From contig NWUY0303927499.1 of the NCBI GenBank assembly GCA_004151065.3, positions 1-13,204 of the forward strand: 13,204 nucleotides of DNA. The letters run 5' to 3'. Positions 1 through 9,744 of this stretch are shown here, one piece after another. The stretch is from Larix sibirica (Eukaryota > Streptophyta > Pinopsida > Pinales > Pinaceae). Numbering within the stretch: position 1 is the stretch's first letter; the number at the start of each line of letters is the position of its first letter. The notes below the pieces were generated by a model that did not search any database, had not been told where the DNA came from, and saw only the letters and a program-made list of their open reading frames with translations. Both the position numbers and the translations under genes were made by a program.

Positions 1-942
1 TCTGTCTTAGCATATTGAATTTTAACAAATTTAATTTATCAATCTAGGAACATGCTTACTTATGAGGTATTGTGCACTTGTAATGTACCCTTATACCAAT
101 AACAAAAGTAGGGGTTTGCTAGTCTAACATTTCATTAATGGTAGTGGTATGTACATTAAACTTACACAATTCAATAACATTTCCAATCAAGAGAATCCCT
201 TTCTCTTAGTTAGTATGACAGTGTTTGGATTTATAACATTTAATATGAGTCAAATTTGTCTTTTCATGCTAAGTATAAATAAAATTTCCAATATACCACA
301 CGATATTGATTCAAGTTTTACATTCAATTATGACCTAATGAATGGAAATGTTCCTCATAACACATTTCCATAATTATGTAAACTATGCATAATCGGAATC
401 ATTCCTTTAACCATACATAAGGAGCATGGCCATAATCTAGCTTTCATTATTTCAATTTGACAATCACATAGCATATTCCAAAAATACACTTTGCTTTCTC
501 CTTAAGAGGACATGTTTATGGCTTTAAGGTTAATGCTACCCAATCTCATGCATGAAATACTCCTTTCCTTTCTTGTAAAAATCAATCATTCTCATGGAGG
601 TTACATAATCCTTTATAAATGATTCTTTCACATATATGCCAGTTTCTTCATTTTTTTCTCTTAATGGGAATTTATAAGCAAAGAAATGATAATTATATGC
701 TTCAAAACATCATAAGACTTCACTAATATCATTCTTGAGTGTTAGTTGTCATTCATGACAATTAATACCCTCTTAAATTATCATTCCAATAGTCAAAATC
801 CTAAAATCATTTAGAGGAATTCAAATAAGCCACTATAGATTATCTATACTGGCAGCTACGTCAATAGTTTTGTAGCAACTTTTCCATGCATGCAAAACAT
901 TAAATATCTCTTGAAGCATAATCTAGGTACTTGTGATATTTT
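1..942. other. AT-rich intergenic DNA, no gene seen
   Basis: I see no recognisable protein, RNA gene or retroelement motif here on either strand. The longest open frame, 74 codons at 149-373, has no recognisable domain. It is what chance gives in AT-rich DNA. The segment may be part of the same decayed minus-strand repeat suspected to end at 2736, but that is inference only. Confidence 0.5.
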
Positions 943-1440
943 GTGCATATGTCCATCCGGATATAAGGATTACCCCTACTGAAAATCATGTTTACCCAGA
1001 TCGTGGGCTGTGAATTATAAACGAAACATCAACTATAGGGGATCTATGACAACTTAATGGATCTGCATAAAGTCCTATAGGTATGAAAAACAATATATAG
1101 CTCTGAAATTAAGATTTGGGTATTGGATGTTTTCGGTGGATGTGTCCATCACAAGGTAAGGACTCCCTATACCAAAATTATTAATGACCCATATTCCAAA
1201 ATTTGAGTTATGGAAAATATAGTAACTATAAGGGATCTACAACAACCTCATGGATATGTAGAAAACCTACTAAATAACATGTGACTCTTAAATAACAATC
1301 TGGGTATTGAATATTTTTGGTGAGTACACCCATCCCAATTTATGGATTCTCACTACCAAATTTTGTGTTCTTCCAAATCACAAATTGAGAGATTTAACCA
1401 AACCATCATTTTCTTGAATTTAAATGCATACCCAAAATCA
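943..1440. repeat. Degenerate direct repeat, period about 184-193 bp, two copies plus a partial third
   Basis: Three phase-locked copies can be lined up by eye. The start motif (GTG...CCATC) recurs at 943, 1136 and 1320. A second motif, AACTATA followed by a GGGATCT-type block and AACAAC/GACAAC, recurs at 1031 and 1224, which is 193 bp apart. A third, TGGGTATTG.ATxTTTT, closes copies 1 and 2 just before 1136 and 1320. Copy 3 is similar for only about 40-50 bp and then fades. Divergence is substantial, so the duplication is old. No coding capacity is seen. Such internal tandem arrays are common in long plant LTRs, and this one may belong to the suspected minus-strand LTR ending at 2736. Confidence 0.65.
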
Positions 1441-2735
1441 AGAACTCTATTTTCCAAAAGCTATAGAAAAATATTCTAGAATTTTAATTTTCAAATGGAA
1501 ACCTCTTAACAACCCATTAGGTAAATTCTTGAGGTTCACATTCTCATAACAAATAATGGCATCATTGTACTCATCATTCTACAACATCAATTTCATAAAC
1601 AAAAAGTAAAGAAAGTATACTTATCTTTCCAATGATGAATATCCAAGGCAACCAATTGTGGGAAGACTGATTTCCTCCCAACCATAGGCTATTCTATTGT
1701 AGAATTCCATCCCCTTATTAAGTTGTGAGGCCACTAGGGAAGATAAAAGTTTCAAGTTTTTACCAAACCCCTATTTTCTTCATTAAAGGCTTCCAAGATA
1801 CCAACCAAGCAAGTCACTATTGGTTCTGGAACTCATTCATTTCTCCATACAGCACAAGAATTCATCCTTTCAGTTCTCTTAAATCCCTCAGGTATGCCCT
1901 TCCTCTGTATTCTCTTTGGTATGGCCAATGTGAGCCCAAGACACTACTCACTTCTAGACTTCATTTACAACATTGCGAAGCTTCTTGGACAAAACTTTTA
2001 TGGTTCTTTGGACAACTTAACATGATAGCAACCTTCAAGGATTTCAAATGGTATCTAGCTATTCTCCAATGGTGTTTAATATCAACTGGAAACCTTTATT
2101 TTATCTCTCCATGGTTCATATTTTGGCTGAGTTGAGTTTTTCTTCTGAAAACCTCCATTTTTCTTCAAGAACCCTCCTTTTCCCAAGCTCTCATCTCCCC
2201 AATTAAATTTGCATCCATCGGTGAATTATTTAGAGGGAAAGGAAGAGTCTCAATCCAACTTTTCCCCTTCCTTAATGATAGGAATCAAGAGTCCTAATTA
2301 AACTCTCCTTGATTGTAAGAATATAGGAATTGTTTGCTTCAAAGTAGGAGGTAGGTACTTGAAGGTAGGGAATAATTACTTAAAGTAATTAATCATTTCA
2401 CTAAGATTCTAATTGTAATAGCATAAATGTTAGGATGAAATTATTATAGGATAATTAGATTAAAGAGGTTATGGTAGGGTTTGGCGCCATAATAAAATGT
2501 ATGTCAATCTCCCCCTAGGACCCCCTTATATTTCTCCTCTCTTGATCTCATAGCCCCAACTGTGTCCTTCCCACCAATCATCCTTGGAACCTTTTATCAA
2601 TATTGCAATGATCATTTTTTTAGTGGTCATAATCACCATGGAAACTACCTCATGGTGTTAAGCAACATTAGTAAATCCAAGCATAATTGCAATATAAACA
2701 AGATCAAGTTCGAAGGTTCAAGACCAGGGTATTAC
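1441..2735. other. Non-coding stretch, possibly body of a decayed minus-strand LTR
   Basis: No gene is supported. A 136-codon open frame on the plus strand (1725-2135) starts at GTG and shows no recognisable domain. Read on the minus strand, the stretch runs from a TGTAATACCC-type start at 2736 into non-coding sequence without motifs I recognise. That fits an LTR but does not prove it. No reverse-complemented tRNA primer site was found between 1 and 2736. Confidence 0.35.
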
Positions 2736-2736
2736 A
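2727..2736 (-). repeat. Possible LTR terminus on the minus strand (TGTAATACCC)
   Basis: The plus strand reads GGGTATTACA, which is TGTAATACCC on the minus strand. TGTAAYACCC is a usual start of plant Ty3/gypsy chromovirus LTRs, and the intact LTR at 5454 starts TGTAACACCC. This would be the 5' end of a minus-strand LTR running leftward. No matching end, target duplication or primer site was found, so a chance match is possible. Confidence 0.3.
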
Positions 2737-3527
2737 ACATTGTTTATGCAACTGCATAAGTATAATTTGAATTATGGACTGATGAAATAATTGCAATCTA
2801 ATTCCTTACTTGAATAATATGTTATCTTTCCTCCCCTAAGCATATAGTCCATAACCTTCACCCCTATTCTATGAAGAGGAAAAATGAGGTTATAGGTTGT
2901 TGACTTGTTGTTGAAGGGATGAATTAACAAGGAGAGCCTTATAGTCAATGATATGATGTGTTTTAGGTCCTTCAATCTCTAAATCACCATGAATCATGGG
3001 ATGACTATGAAAACCTATTCAAGTGATGCACATCACATTGTTTTAAGGAAAAGCTTAACAATTGAAATATGCTTTAAAAAAAAAGAATTAATAGAGTTGT
3101 TAACCTTGAAACTAAATGTGCAAAATATTGAACTAAGGAAGATTCTCAACCTTAATTTCTCATTCACTAACCAATCAACTATTTGGTTGGTGACTTCCAC
3201 TTCTAAATCCCAAATCAAGAAGCAAGGAGTGAGGAAGGTTGGGGTCACAATTTAAGTAGATGAACAAATAGTATGGCAAGATCATTCAATCAATGGATTA
3301 TGGTCTTAACAGTGATCATACTTAGATCCAACAAATGCAAATCATAGTACTTGACACCATAATCTTAAACACTTACAAGTGATTTGATAAAATGATAAAG
3401 GAAGGAGATACATGAATCCATAAAGATTCCTTAAATAACCTCATTAGAACAACTATTAGAGACTGAAATTACAGTAGTAAAAAGTGCATATAGTAAAATA
3501 CTACAACTATAAGGGTTCTTTGGCTTC

Positions 3528-3551
3528 CCTTGAGTGGGATATTACTCAAGG
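3528..3551. repeat. Short inverted repeat, 8-bp perfect arms
   Basis: CCTTGAGT at 3528-3535 is perfectly complementary to ACTCAAGG at 3544-3551 across an 8-bp spacer. Function is unknown, and a pair this short can occur by chance in several kilobases. Confidence 0.4.
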
Positions 3552-3747
3552 TAACTAAAAGAGCCACCCTAGAGAAATCAACAAGTACTTGGATCTGACT
3601 TAATCAATTCTCTTTATTCGGAAATTCATAATAACAACTATATTGTATTTTCCTACAATTCGAACTAATCTTGAATTTGCTTCATAAAATGTATATATGA
3701 TTATGTCTATTATACTCTTATTTATACTTCAATACTCCTAACTAAAT

Positions 3748-3770
3748 CTTCAATCAATCCTTGATTGAAG
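3748..3770. repeat. Perfect 10-bp hairpin with 3-bp loop
   Basis: CTTCAATCAA (3748-3757) and TTGATTGAAG (3761-3770) are exact reverse complements separated by TCC. It is the strongest small hairpin I noticed in the left half. There is no T-run or neighbouring gene to suggest a terminator, and no flanking duplication to suggest a miniature transposon. Confidence 0.5.
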
Positions 3771-5839
3771 GAGGCATGTCCCCTTACTCATATTTTCATG
3801 CAATCTACATCTATCCTTCCATAATTTGAATGCTTCAAACAACAATTTTAGTAGGAGGGATTGGGATTACTTGCTTCCTTAACTTCTAAGATTGAGAGGG
3901 AACATGATCCCTACATTCCCTCATGTGGAGTAGGTTTTTTAGTCATTGAGATCAATCAACAAAAGTTCTAGGATTTTTCACTACTCACATTCATAATTTT
4001 TCCAGAGAGCTCATAAGGCATAAATTATTCAAGGAGTTGCATCTCATTTAAACTAAATCATGCCACATTAATCTCTCCAAATTAAGAAAATCATATAAGG
4101 TAAACAAACATTAATTAAATATATCAAATTCATCATAAACCATAGAGTTTTATGTAGGTTTTAGTTCTCAAGGAAAAAACATGTCATATTAATAGTTGTA
4201 AGATGGGCCTTATAATCATACAATCCAGTGGCCTATCACACTTCATCTTGATCCAAGCACTGCTTATCCTCATTGTTCATAGTTGAATCATCCTTCTACA
4301 TTGTGCTCCTATTTTGGGACATGAGGAATTCAAAATGTCCATTTTCCTCTCAATGATTGAAGATGACCCCTATGAGACGAGATACTAGGGAAACTTGAAT
4401 CAAGAGAGAAGGATGGGATATGACAATAGATGGGATGCTTAAATTAGAGCTAATACTTCCTATATTCTTATGAAGGGATGATACTTAACAGTAATCTCAC
4501 CATGTTTTTGCATTGTATGCTCATGAAAGCATCCACTTATCTTGCATGTCAAGGTACTTATGTACCTCGTTGGTAAGCTCATCCTTCCACTTATTCCACC
4601 TAATAATATAATTTATTATGCTATAGTGGGATTCGACAATATCCTTGTTCCACCTCTTCATTCCCCTTTTCATATCTCCAAATCACAAAGCACACAATAG
4701 CCACTATGGCAATGACAATATGCCATCCTCTATATTAACTAACTAAGACAAGGCACATAACCTCTTTTAGAATCTAGGATAGAACCTAAACCAAGACAAA
4801 ATACAGAGCCAAAACCATAATTGATAGGGAAATGAATAGAGCATTGAATTGATTTCCTGAAAATCATGCCTAGAGGAAGGCACCTTATATCATCACAAGC
4901 ACACTTTTCTCCACTATCAATTTAGAGTTCTACATGTGAAATCAGAGTCGAAAATGTTTAACTAAGGATCGAGAACCACATCATTTAAATTATAAAGGTG
5001 GAACAAAGGCATTTCCTTTCCCCACACTTGAGCTCGCATGATGGAGTTGGATCTAATGAGGGAAATATAAATATTCCCATCTATAAGTGCTAGTTAAACC
5101 CACATTATCCCTCACAACCATGACCATCATACACTTATTTAACTCTCATAGTAGGGAGACATTAAGGTATGAGTACAAGAGTAATACCATACCAACTTGT
5201 TGAGTGTGTATGACGAGATAGGTGTTTAGTCAAGGGTAGATTACCCTATAATGAAAACATGCCATGGAAGTGGGAGTGGGGCATCTCTCCATTTAAAGAA
5301 CACCAACCTTCTTCCATTCTTATAATGTCATTATTAGCTTATTCATTTGCCTTCTGATTTGTTTGTGCAGGACTTAGAAAAATGTTGGGTTTTCAAAATT
5401 AGGGATTACTTGGAAGATTCGTTGCATTATTCAAAGCAAGGATAGATTCTTAGTGTAACACCCTTGGTTGGAAACCCCTAGTATGATGATTCCAAGATGT
5501 AATTATTGTCTATCAATTCCTGCAAAGTTGAACATATTGTATTTTTTCAATTATTAATATTAAAATCTACAACTGGTTGTGCAGACGTGGTACATTGAAG
5601 AGATCGGGGATTCATGTATTCACCAGAGAAGGTAAGGGGGTTAAAATGTCTTAGGAGGGAAACCATGTTATGACCCTATTAAACCTTTAAGTCTCTAAAT
5701 TTCTCTTATATCTTTAATTGAGCCAAAATCCTTTTTAATTAACTTAAATTTGTTTATGGAATAAGGGGGATTAAGTGTGATCAAGGGAATGTTTTTAATT
5801 TTAATTAAAAAAATATAAAAATGTGGCTCATGGGATAGA

Positions 5840-5847
5840 CCACGTGG
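5840..5847 (+). promoter_or_regulatory. G-box palindrome CCACGTGG in the LTR
   Basis: CCACGTGG contains the CACGTG core bound by plant bZIP and bHLH factors. It lies about 390 bp into the LTR, in what would be U3. A single 8-bp site may be chance, and no activity can be inferred. Confidence 0.3.
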
Positions 5848-6954
5848 GGGAAGAGAGCTATCATGCTAACTAGAATTCGAATCACCCAGTGTGAGGGGAG
5901 TCAAGGGGAGGAAAAACAGAGCGTGATTTTTCTTACAGAGAAAATTTGGTACATATTTATGAGTGAGGAAAACCATTTATGAGATTGGTAATGTTGAAAT
6001 TGTGTCCATTTTTTCCTCTAGTCATCCCTATAATCATGGAAAATGGTGAATTTCTTAGCATTGAGAACAATTATGTACCTCAGTATTGTGCTGGCAGAAT
6101 GAAACTGAGGAGGTGAAATGCACTATTTGGCATGAATTCAAAGTTAAGACAAGTTCTTGTTTGCCAAAGTGTGAATTTCAAAAATTATGGGACTAGTGAG
6201 ATGTCTTGTTTGGTGAATGCATGAGTCTCATCTTGGGGGTGGCATTTTGCTGAGAGATTAATAAGCAAAACAACCTATGGTTGGGTGGAGTGTGCCTCAC
6301 ATGTAGTCAGTTTCCCATTTCAAGTGAATTCTTAGATAAGTGTTATGTTGGAAATTTAAATGTTATTTAAAATTTAGTTGTTCCTTGTTAAATTTTGGCT
6401 ATGGAAATTTATTGAATATGCCTATCAAGTAACTACTTGAAATTTATATTGCTAATGGTAGAAAATTATGTGACTGGAATTATATTTCTGGGTATTTAAT
6501 TTCAGTAAGGAATGAATTGTAAATTTATGGAAATTGAAGTTTTTGTGTTTATACATATTCTCAAGGGGGGCGTTTTTGGTATGCCCAGCTATTGTGTGTT
6601 CTCCCATAATAAAAAAAATGATATGTCATCCATTTTATAATCTGCTAGAAAATGTTTTTATGTACCAGTAGTTGTAAAGGTGCCCATAAGTCAATGCTTG
6701 AGTGCCAATGGTTCTTTGTTTTAAAATGACAAAATAGATTTTATACATAGCTGAAATTGCATGTTTAATGAGAAATTTACAAGTTATTAATCGATAGAAT
6801 AAAATCTAAAATGTTATTTCTCAATCTTAAAAAGAGAGAATGAATATGTTGGAATGTTGTTTCCATGTCATAATAAAATGGAATTTGCATAGCTTGAAGA
6901 ATATCTATGTATGCAGCTGTAACTGCCTTTTGTTCTATTTTATGTGAAATTTAC

Positions 6955-7338
6955 TGCACAATTCACAAACTAGTGTTTATTGCACAGTTCCCATGATAGT
7001 GTTTATTGCACAGTTCACAGACTAGTGTTTACTGCGTAGTTCCCATGATAGTGTTTACTGGACAGTTCACAAACTAGTGCTTACTGCACAGTTCCCATGA
7101 TAATGTTTACTTCCCATACTAGTCCTTTACTATGCAGTTTCCATGATATTGTTTACTGCACAGTTCCCATGATATTGTTTACTGCATAGTTCACAGACTA
7201 GTGTTTACTACACAATTCCCATGATAGTGGTTATTGCACAGTTCACAGGCTAATGTTTACTGCAAAGTTCCCAGGATAGTGTTTACTGCATAGTTCACAA
7301 CGAAGTGTTTACTGCGTAGTTTCCACGAAAGAATTTAT
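6955..7338 (+). repeat. Tandem array of fifteen 26-bp units with two alternating subtypes
   Basis: Units start at 6955 and then every 26 bp, typically as TGCACAGTTC. Two subtypes alternate: type A has core TTCACAGACTAGTG and type B has core TTCCCATGATAGTG. The order is A B A B A B, then a 20-bp A/B hybrid (7111-7130), then B B A B A B A B. The true higher-order unit is therefore a 52-bp dimer, and phase is broken once at the hybrid. The last two units (7287-7338) are the most diverged, as expected at an array edge. The array is wholly inside the LTR, in probable U3. Tandem arrays in retroelement U3 can act as enhancers in known families, but function here is inference. Units abut directly, so this is not a CRISPR array. 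Confidence 0.95.
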
Positions 7339-7506
7339 AGGGAAAGGCTAGAAGTGTTGCATTCCAGGTTTGGGCCAAATAAATAAAAAATGGATAAAGA
7401 AATATATTTTCATGTTTAAGGCTATAATAAGTCAAAAGGTGTTGAAAATTGGGTTCTAAGCCATATGAAAAATAGGGTTTTTCAGCATTTTATTATTGTT
7501 AATGGG

Positions 7507-7648
7507 GAAGTAACAACAGTGCTATAGAAGTTGTTGTTACTTGTGAAGTAACAGCAGTCTTGTAGAAGCTACTATTACTTGCGAAGTAGAAGCAATGTTG
7601 TAGAAGCTGTTGTAGCTTGTGAACAGTATTGTTATGGTTGTTATTAGC
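7507..7648 (+). repeat. 38-bp tandem repeat with internal inverted symmetry, three and a half copies
   Basis: Units lie at 7507-7544, 7545-7582 and 7583-7620, with a decayed partial fourth at 7621-7648. Each begins GAAGTA and ends near CTTGT or CTTGC. Unit 1 is an inverted repeat: 7508-7518 pairs perfectly over 11 bp with 7532-7542 around a 13-base centre. Unit 2 keeps AAGTAA/TTACTT, and unit 3 is further eroded. The RNA would form serial hairpins. The repeat is inside the LTR about 170 bp after the 26-bp array. Confidence 0.8.
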
Positions 7649-7693
7649 ATGATAACTTATTTGAAGTAATATCAAAAGAGTGACAGTTTGGTA

Positions 7694-7758
7694 TGATAAA
7701 AATATGTTATGCGTATAAAAATGTACGTTGATAAAAATATGTTATGCATATAAAAATG
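7694..7758 (+). repeat. 35-bp direct duplication carrying TATA-like boxes
   Basis: A 30-bp segment beginning TGATAAAAATATG occurs at 7694-7723 and again at 7729-7758 with only two or so differences, giving a 35-bp period. Each copy holds TATAAAAA (7714-7721 and 7749-7756). The duplication sits 240-300 bp before the LTR end, a plausible place for the U3 promoter and U3/R border, so duplicated TATA boxes are possible. Promoter use is inference. Confidence 0.7.
7714..7756 (+). promoter_or_regulatory. Candidate LTR promoter TATA boxes
   Basis: Two TATAAAAA motifs (7714-7721, 7749-7756) lie 35 bp apart near the 3' part of the LTR. LTR retrotransposons start transcription about 25-35 bp past a TATA box at the U3/R border. 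Such motifs are frequent in AT-rich DNA, so this is a weak call. Confidence 0.25.
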
Positions 7759-8001
7759 ATGCAAATGAATGTGTTAAATATGGGGCACATGAAAATACTT
7801 ATGCTTCCGCAAGTATGCATAAAATTATTGTGTATATATGTTTTTGAATACGTGTCTCATGGAATATTGCATGCTTCCACTAAAATGCTAATATCTAATA
7901 TGCATTTTTATATGAATGTGTATAACTATTATGCATGTAAGTTTTGTATAAAAACAAATTGTGTGTTTTAAGTCTAAAGCAACGTAGGGTGTGTTACAAA
8001 T

Positions 8002-8013
8002 TGGTATCAGAGC
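8002..8013 (+). other. Primer binding site for initiator tRNA-Met
   Basis: TGGTATCAGAGC is the standard plant LTR-retrotransposon primer site, complementary to the 3' end of initiator methionine tRNA. It begins three bases after the LTR end at 7998, the normal spacing. Minus-strand DNA synthesis would start here. It is intact and is the only copy I saw on either strand of the window. Confidence 0.93.
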
Positions 8014-9418
8014 TGAGGCAACATATCTCGAGCCCTTAGGGTCTATATTATCTCTTTGAATTGAATGTTGCATGTTTGAAAGATAAAATAAATATGCATG
8101 TGTACAATGATCTGAACTAACAATCATGGATGAATTTCAGATTGCTAGTGGCAACACAATTTTTTCAGTTCATTGTACTTGCAGATTGCCAGTGTAGTAG
8201 GAAAGCAGTACTGAAAATATGGAAGAAGAGCTTGCACTATCCAACTTTGCTGAGGAAGTTGGTATGGGTGTTCAAAGAAATGAATCTAATGGTCATCAAA
8301 CTGATATGGGAACAATGGAAGTGTTCCAAAATTTGAAGGACATACAGTTTGGAAACGGAAAGATTCTAAAGAGTCTGGAATAGCAAAATGAGATAAATCA
8401 ACAAGTGATGTAGTATCTAGTAAAATTAAAAAACCAAATGCAACAAGTATCTTCCATCGTAAGAAAGGAAGAAGAAGAATCAACGAATAGAGGATTTCCT
8501 AATAGATATCAGCATTCCAGAGATAAGGATGTAAGCAAAAAGGGGTTGTATTCCCATTATCAATCAATTGAAAGTCATCATGGGAAAGAGGCACCTGAAA
8601 TCCAACATGGTACTCATCCTAGAAGGCATCGACAGAGAAAGCGTGATGCAAATACATTACAGGGTGAAATCAGGAAAATTAAACCTCACACTTTTGATGG
8701 GGAAAAATCTAGAGAAATTGTAGAGATTTGGCTTCTGGAAATGAAGAAATGTTTGCAATTACATGACTATTTTGATAATCAAGAAGCTCGTATTGCTATA
8801 TATAATCTTCAAGGAAAAGCTTACAGGTTTGGAAGCATTTGCAGTAGGTAGAAAATCTGGATGAAAGGAAAATTTCATGGAAGATTTTGCAAAGGTATTT
8901 CAAGCATGAATACATGTCCCAGCAATACTACGATAAGAAAATGCAAGAATTCTTCGAACTCATTCTGAGAAATATGACTTTGGAAGAATATGAAAAAATA
9001 TTTCTTGAGTTACTGAGTTATGTTGAATTCATCCAGGATGAAAAGTTTAAGATTCAACAATTTCTCAGTGTTTTACTACCATTCTACAAGGATCGAATAG
9101 CATATGATGAGCCTCACACTTTGAAGGAATGCATTAGGAAAGCTAAATGTTTGTATGAGAAAGGTAAAAATAGATAGGATGTGCATAAAGTTTGGAAGGG
9201 CAAACTGAAAGATAAGTAGGACCTAAGGAAAAAGGGGTTTAAGCCTCTTGATGTTAAGCATGACCTGTATAACTCTTCCAAACAACCAATTCTGAAAGGT
9301 GAATCAAGTGTGACTGAATCCGCAGGACAAAAGAAACCGGCATTCCGAGTTAAATGTTGGAAATGTGGAGGTGACCACTACCTCAATAAATTTCCTAAAA
9401 GGAGAAATAAAGATGATA

Positions 9419-9744
9419 GTATGTGTTGTAGTCTTAGGGATTGCATCGGTTACCAGTAGTACATTATACCAATATAGAGAAAGAGGCACATGCATACACA
9501 CATCATATAACCATATAAGAGAGTAAGTGGGACAACAACAACAAGCTTTATATTAATGAGACCGGAGAAGTGTACAATATCAATGCAGATATATCTATTA
9601 TGTTGTCGTCTCTACATCCTATTTATATATATTACATACAGTTATTCAGTTATAAGTACCTGGTTGGTCGACAAACTGACTAACGGCTTTGGGCCAACCA
9701 TAGTCGGTGGAGGACCTAGTCAACTAGGCTCCTCCAACAGTATG
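9419..9744. repeat. Target-site duplication GTATG flanking the solo LTR
   Basis: GTATG at 9419-9423 and GTATG at 9740-9744 flank the inserted LTR exactly. A 5-bp duplication is the usual length for LTR-retrotransposon integrase. The right copy continues directly into the gag frame. Confidence 0.85.
9424..9739 (+). mobile_element. Nested 316-bp solo LTR, probably Ty1/copia type
   Basis: The insert starts TGTTG and ends CAACA (5-bp terminal inverted repeat with the TG...CA ends of LTRs) and is flanked by GTATG on both sides. Size, TGTTG...CAACA ends and a TATA-like run (about 9622-9635) suit a short copia-type LTR. There is no primer site or coding sequence, so two LTRs have probably recombined, deleting the body. 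The last 80 bp is highly structured: TGGTTGG at 9661-9667 pairs with CCAACCA at 9694-9700, and 9709-9719 pairs with 9724-9735 apart from one extra base. It holds six CpG in 316 bp against two in the following 593 bp of host element, which suggests it is younger. Orientation is assumed plus from the TATA position. A short non-autonomous LTR element (TRIM) is an alternative source. Confidence 0.8.

Larger units (their letters stand above)
2737..5453. other. Long stretch without recognisable genes
   Basis: About 2.7 kb with no open frame above 90 codons and no recognised domain on either strand. Two overlapping opposite-strand frames (2989-3255 plus, 3033-3248 minus) are mirror images of a low-stop stretch and carry no motif. 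Only two short perfect inverted repeats stand out (3528-3551 and 3748-3770). This is probably decayed repetitive DNA that served as the insertion site for the chromovirus starting at 5454. Confidence 0.5.
5454..7998 (+). repeat. 5' LTR of the chromovirus, about 2545 bp
   Basis: The right end is well placed. TTACA at 7994-7998 sits three bases before the initiator-tRNA primer site. Its terminal GGTGTGTTACA reads as TGTAACACACC on the other strand, matching the imperfect inverted start TGTAACACCC at 5454. That start is the only one I noticed upstream in this orientation. LTRs this long are known in the Del/Tekay lineage. Inside I see no coding sequence. It contains a G-box (5840-5847), the 26-bp alternating repeat array (6955-7338), the 38-bp hairpin repeats (7507-7648) and a 35-bp duplication with TATA-like boxes (7694-7758). 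Short open frames near 7744-8127 are not genes. The start would be settled by the 3' LTR, which lies outside. Confidence 0.75.

Noticed and set aside
1794-1810. Minus-strand TTGGTATC as a primer site for a leftward element
   Set aside because: Only the first 8 bases match the primer site; the following bases differ and no LTR end lies next to it.
1725-2135. 136-codon open frame on the plus strand
   Set aside because: It starts at GTG, has no recognisable domain and lies in probable repeat DNA; chance openness is more likely.
2989-3255. Overlapping open frames on both strands
   Set aside because: Opposite-strand mirror frames under 90 codons with low-complexity composition and no motif.
5360-5373. 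Pyrimidine run ending GTGCAG, like a 3' splice site
   Set aside because: No exon-like coding sequence on either side and no matching donor; common by chance.
6955-7338. CRISPR-like look of short repeats with alternating segments
   Set aside because: Units abut with no unique spacers, the alternating segments are themselves repeated, and the context is a plant retrotransposon LTR.
7744-8127. Small open frames on both strands spanning the LTR end
   Set aside because: They cross the LTR boundary and primer site and have no domain; they are chance frames in AT-rich sequence.
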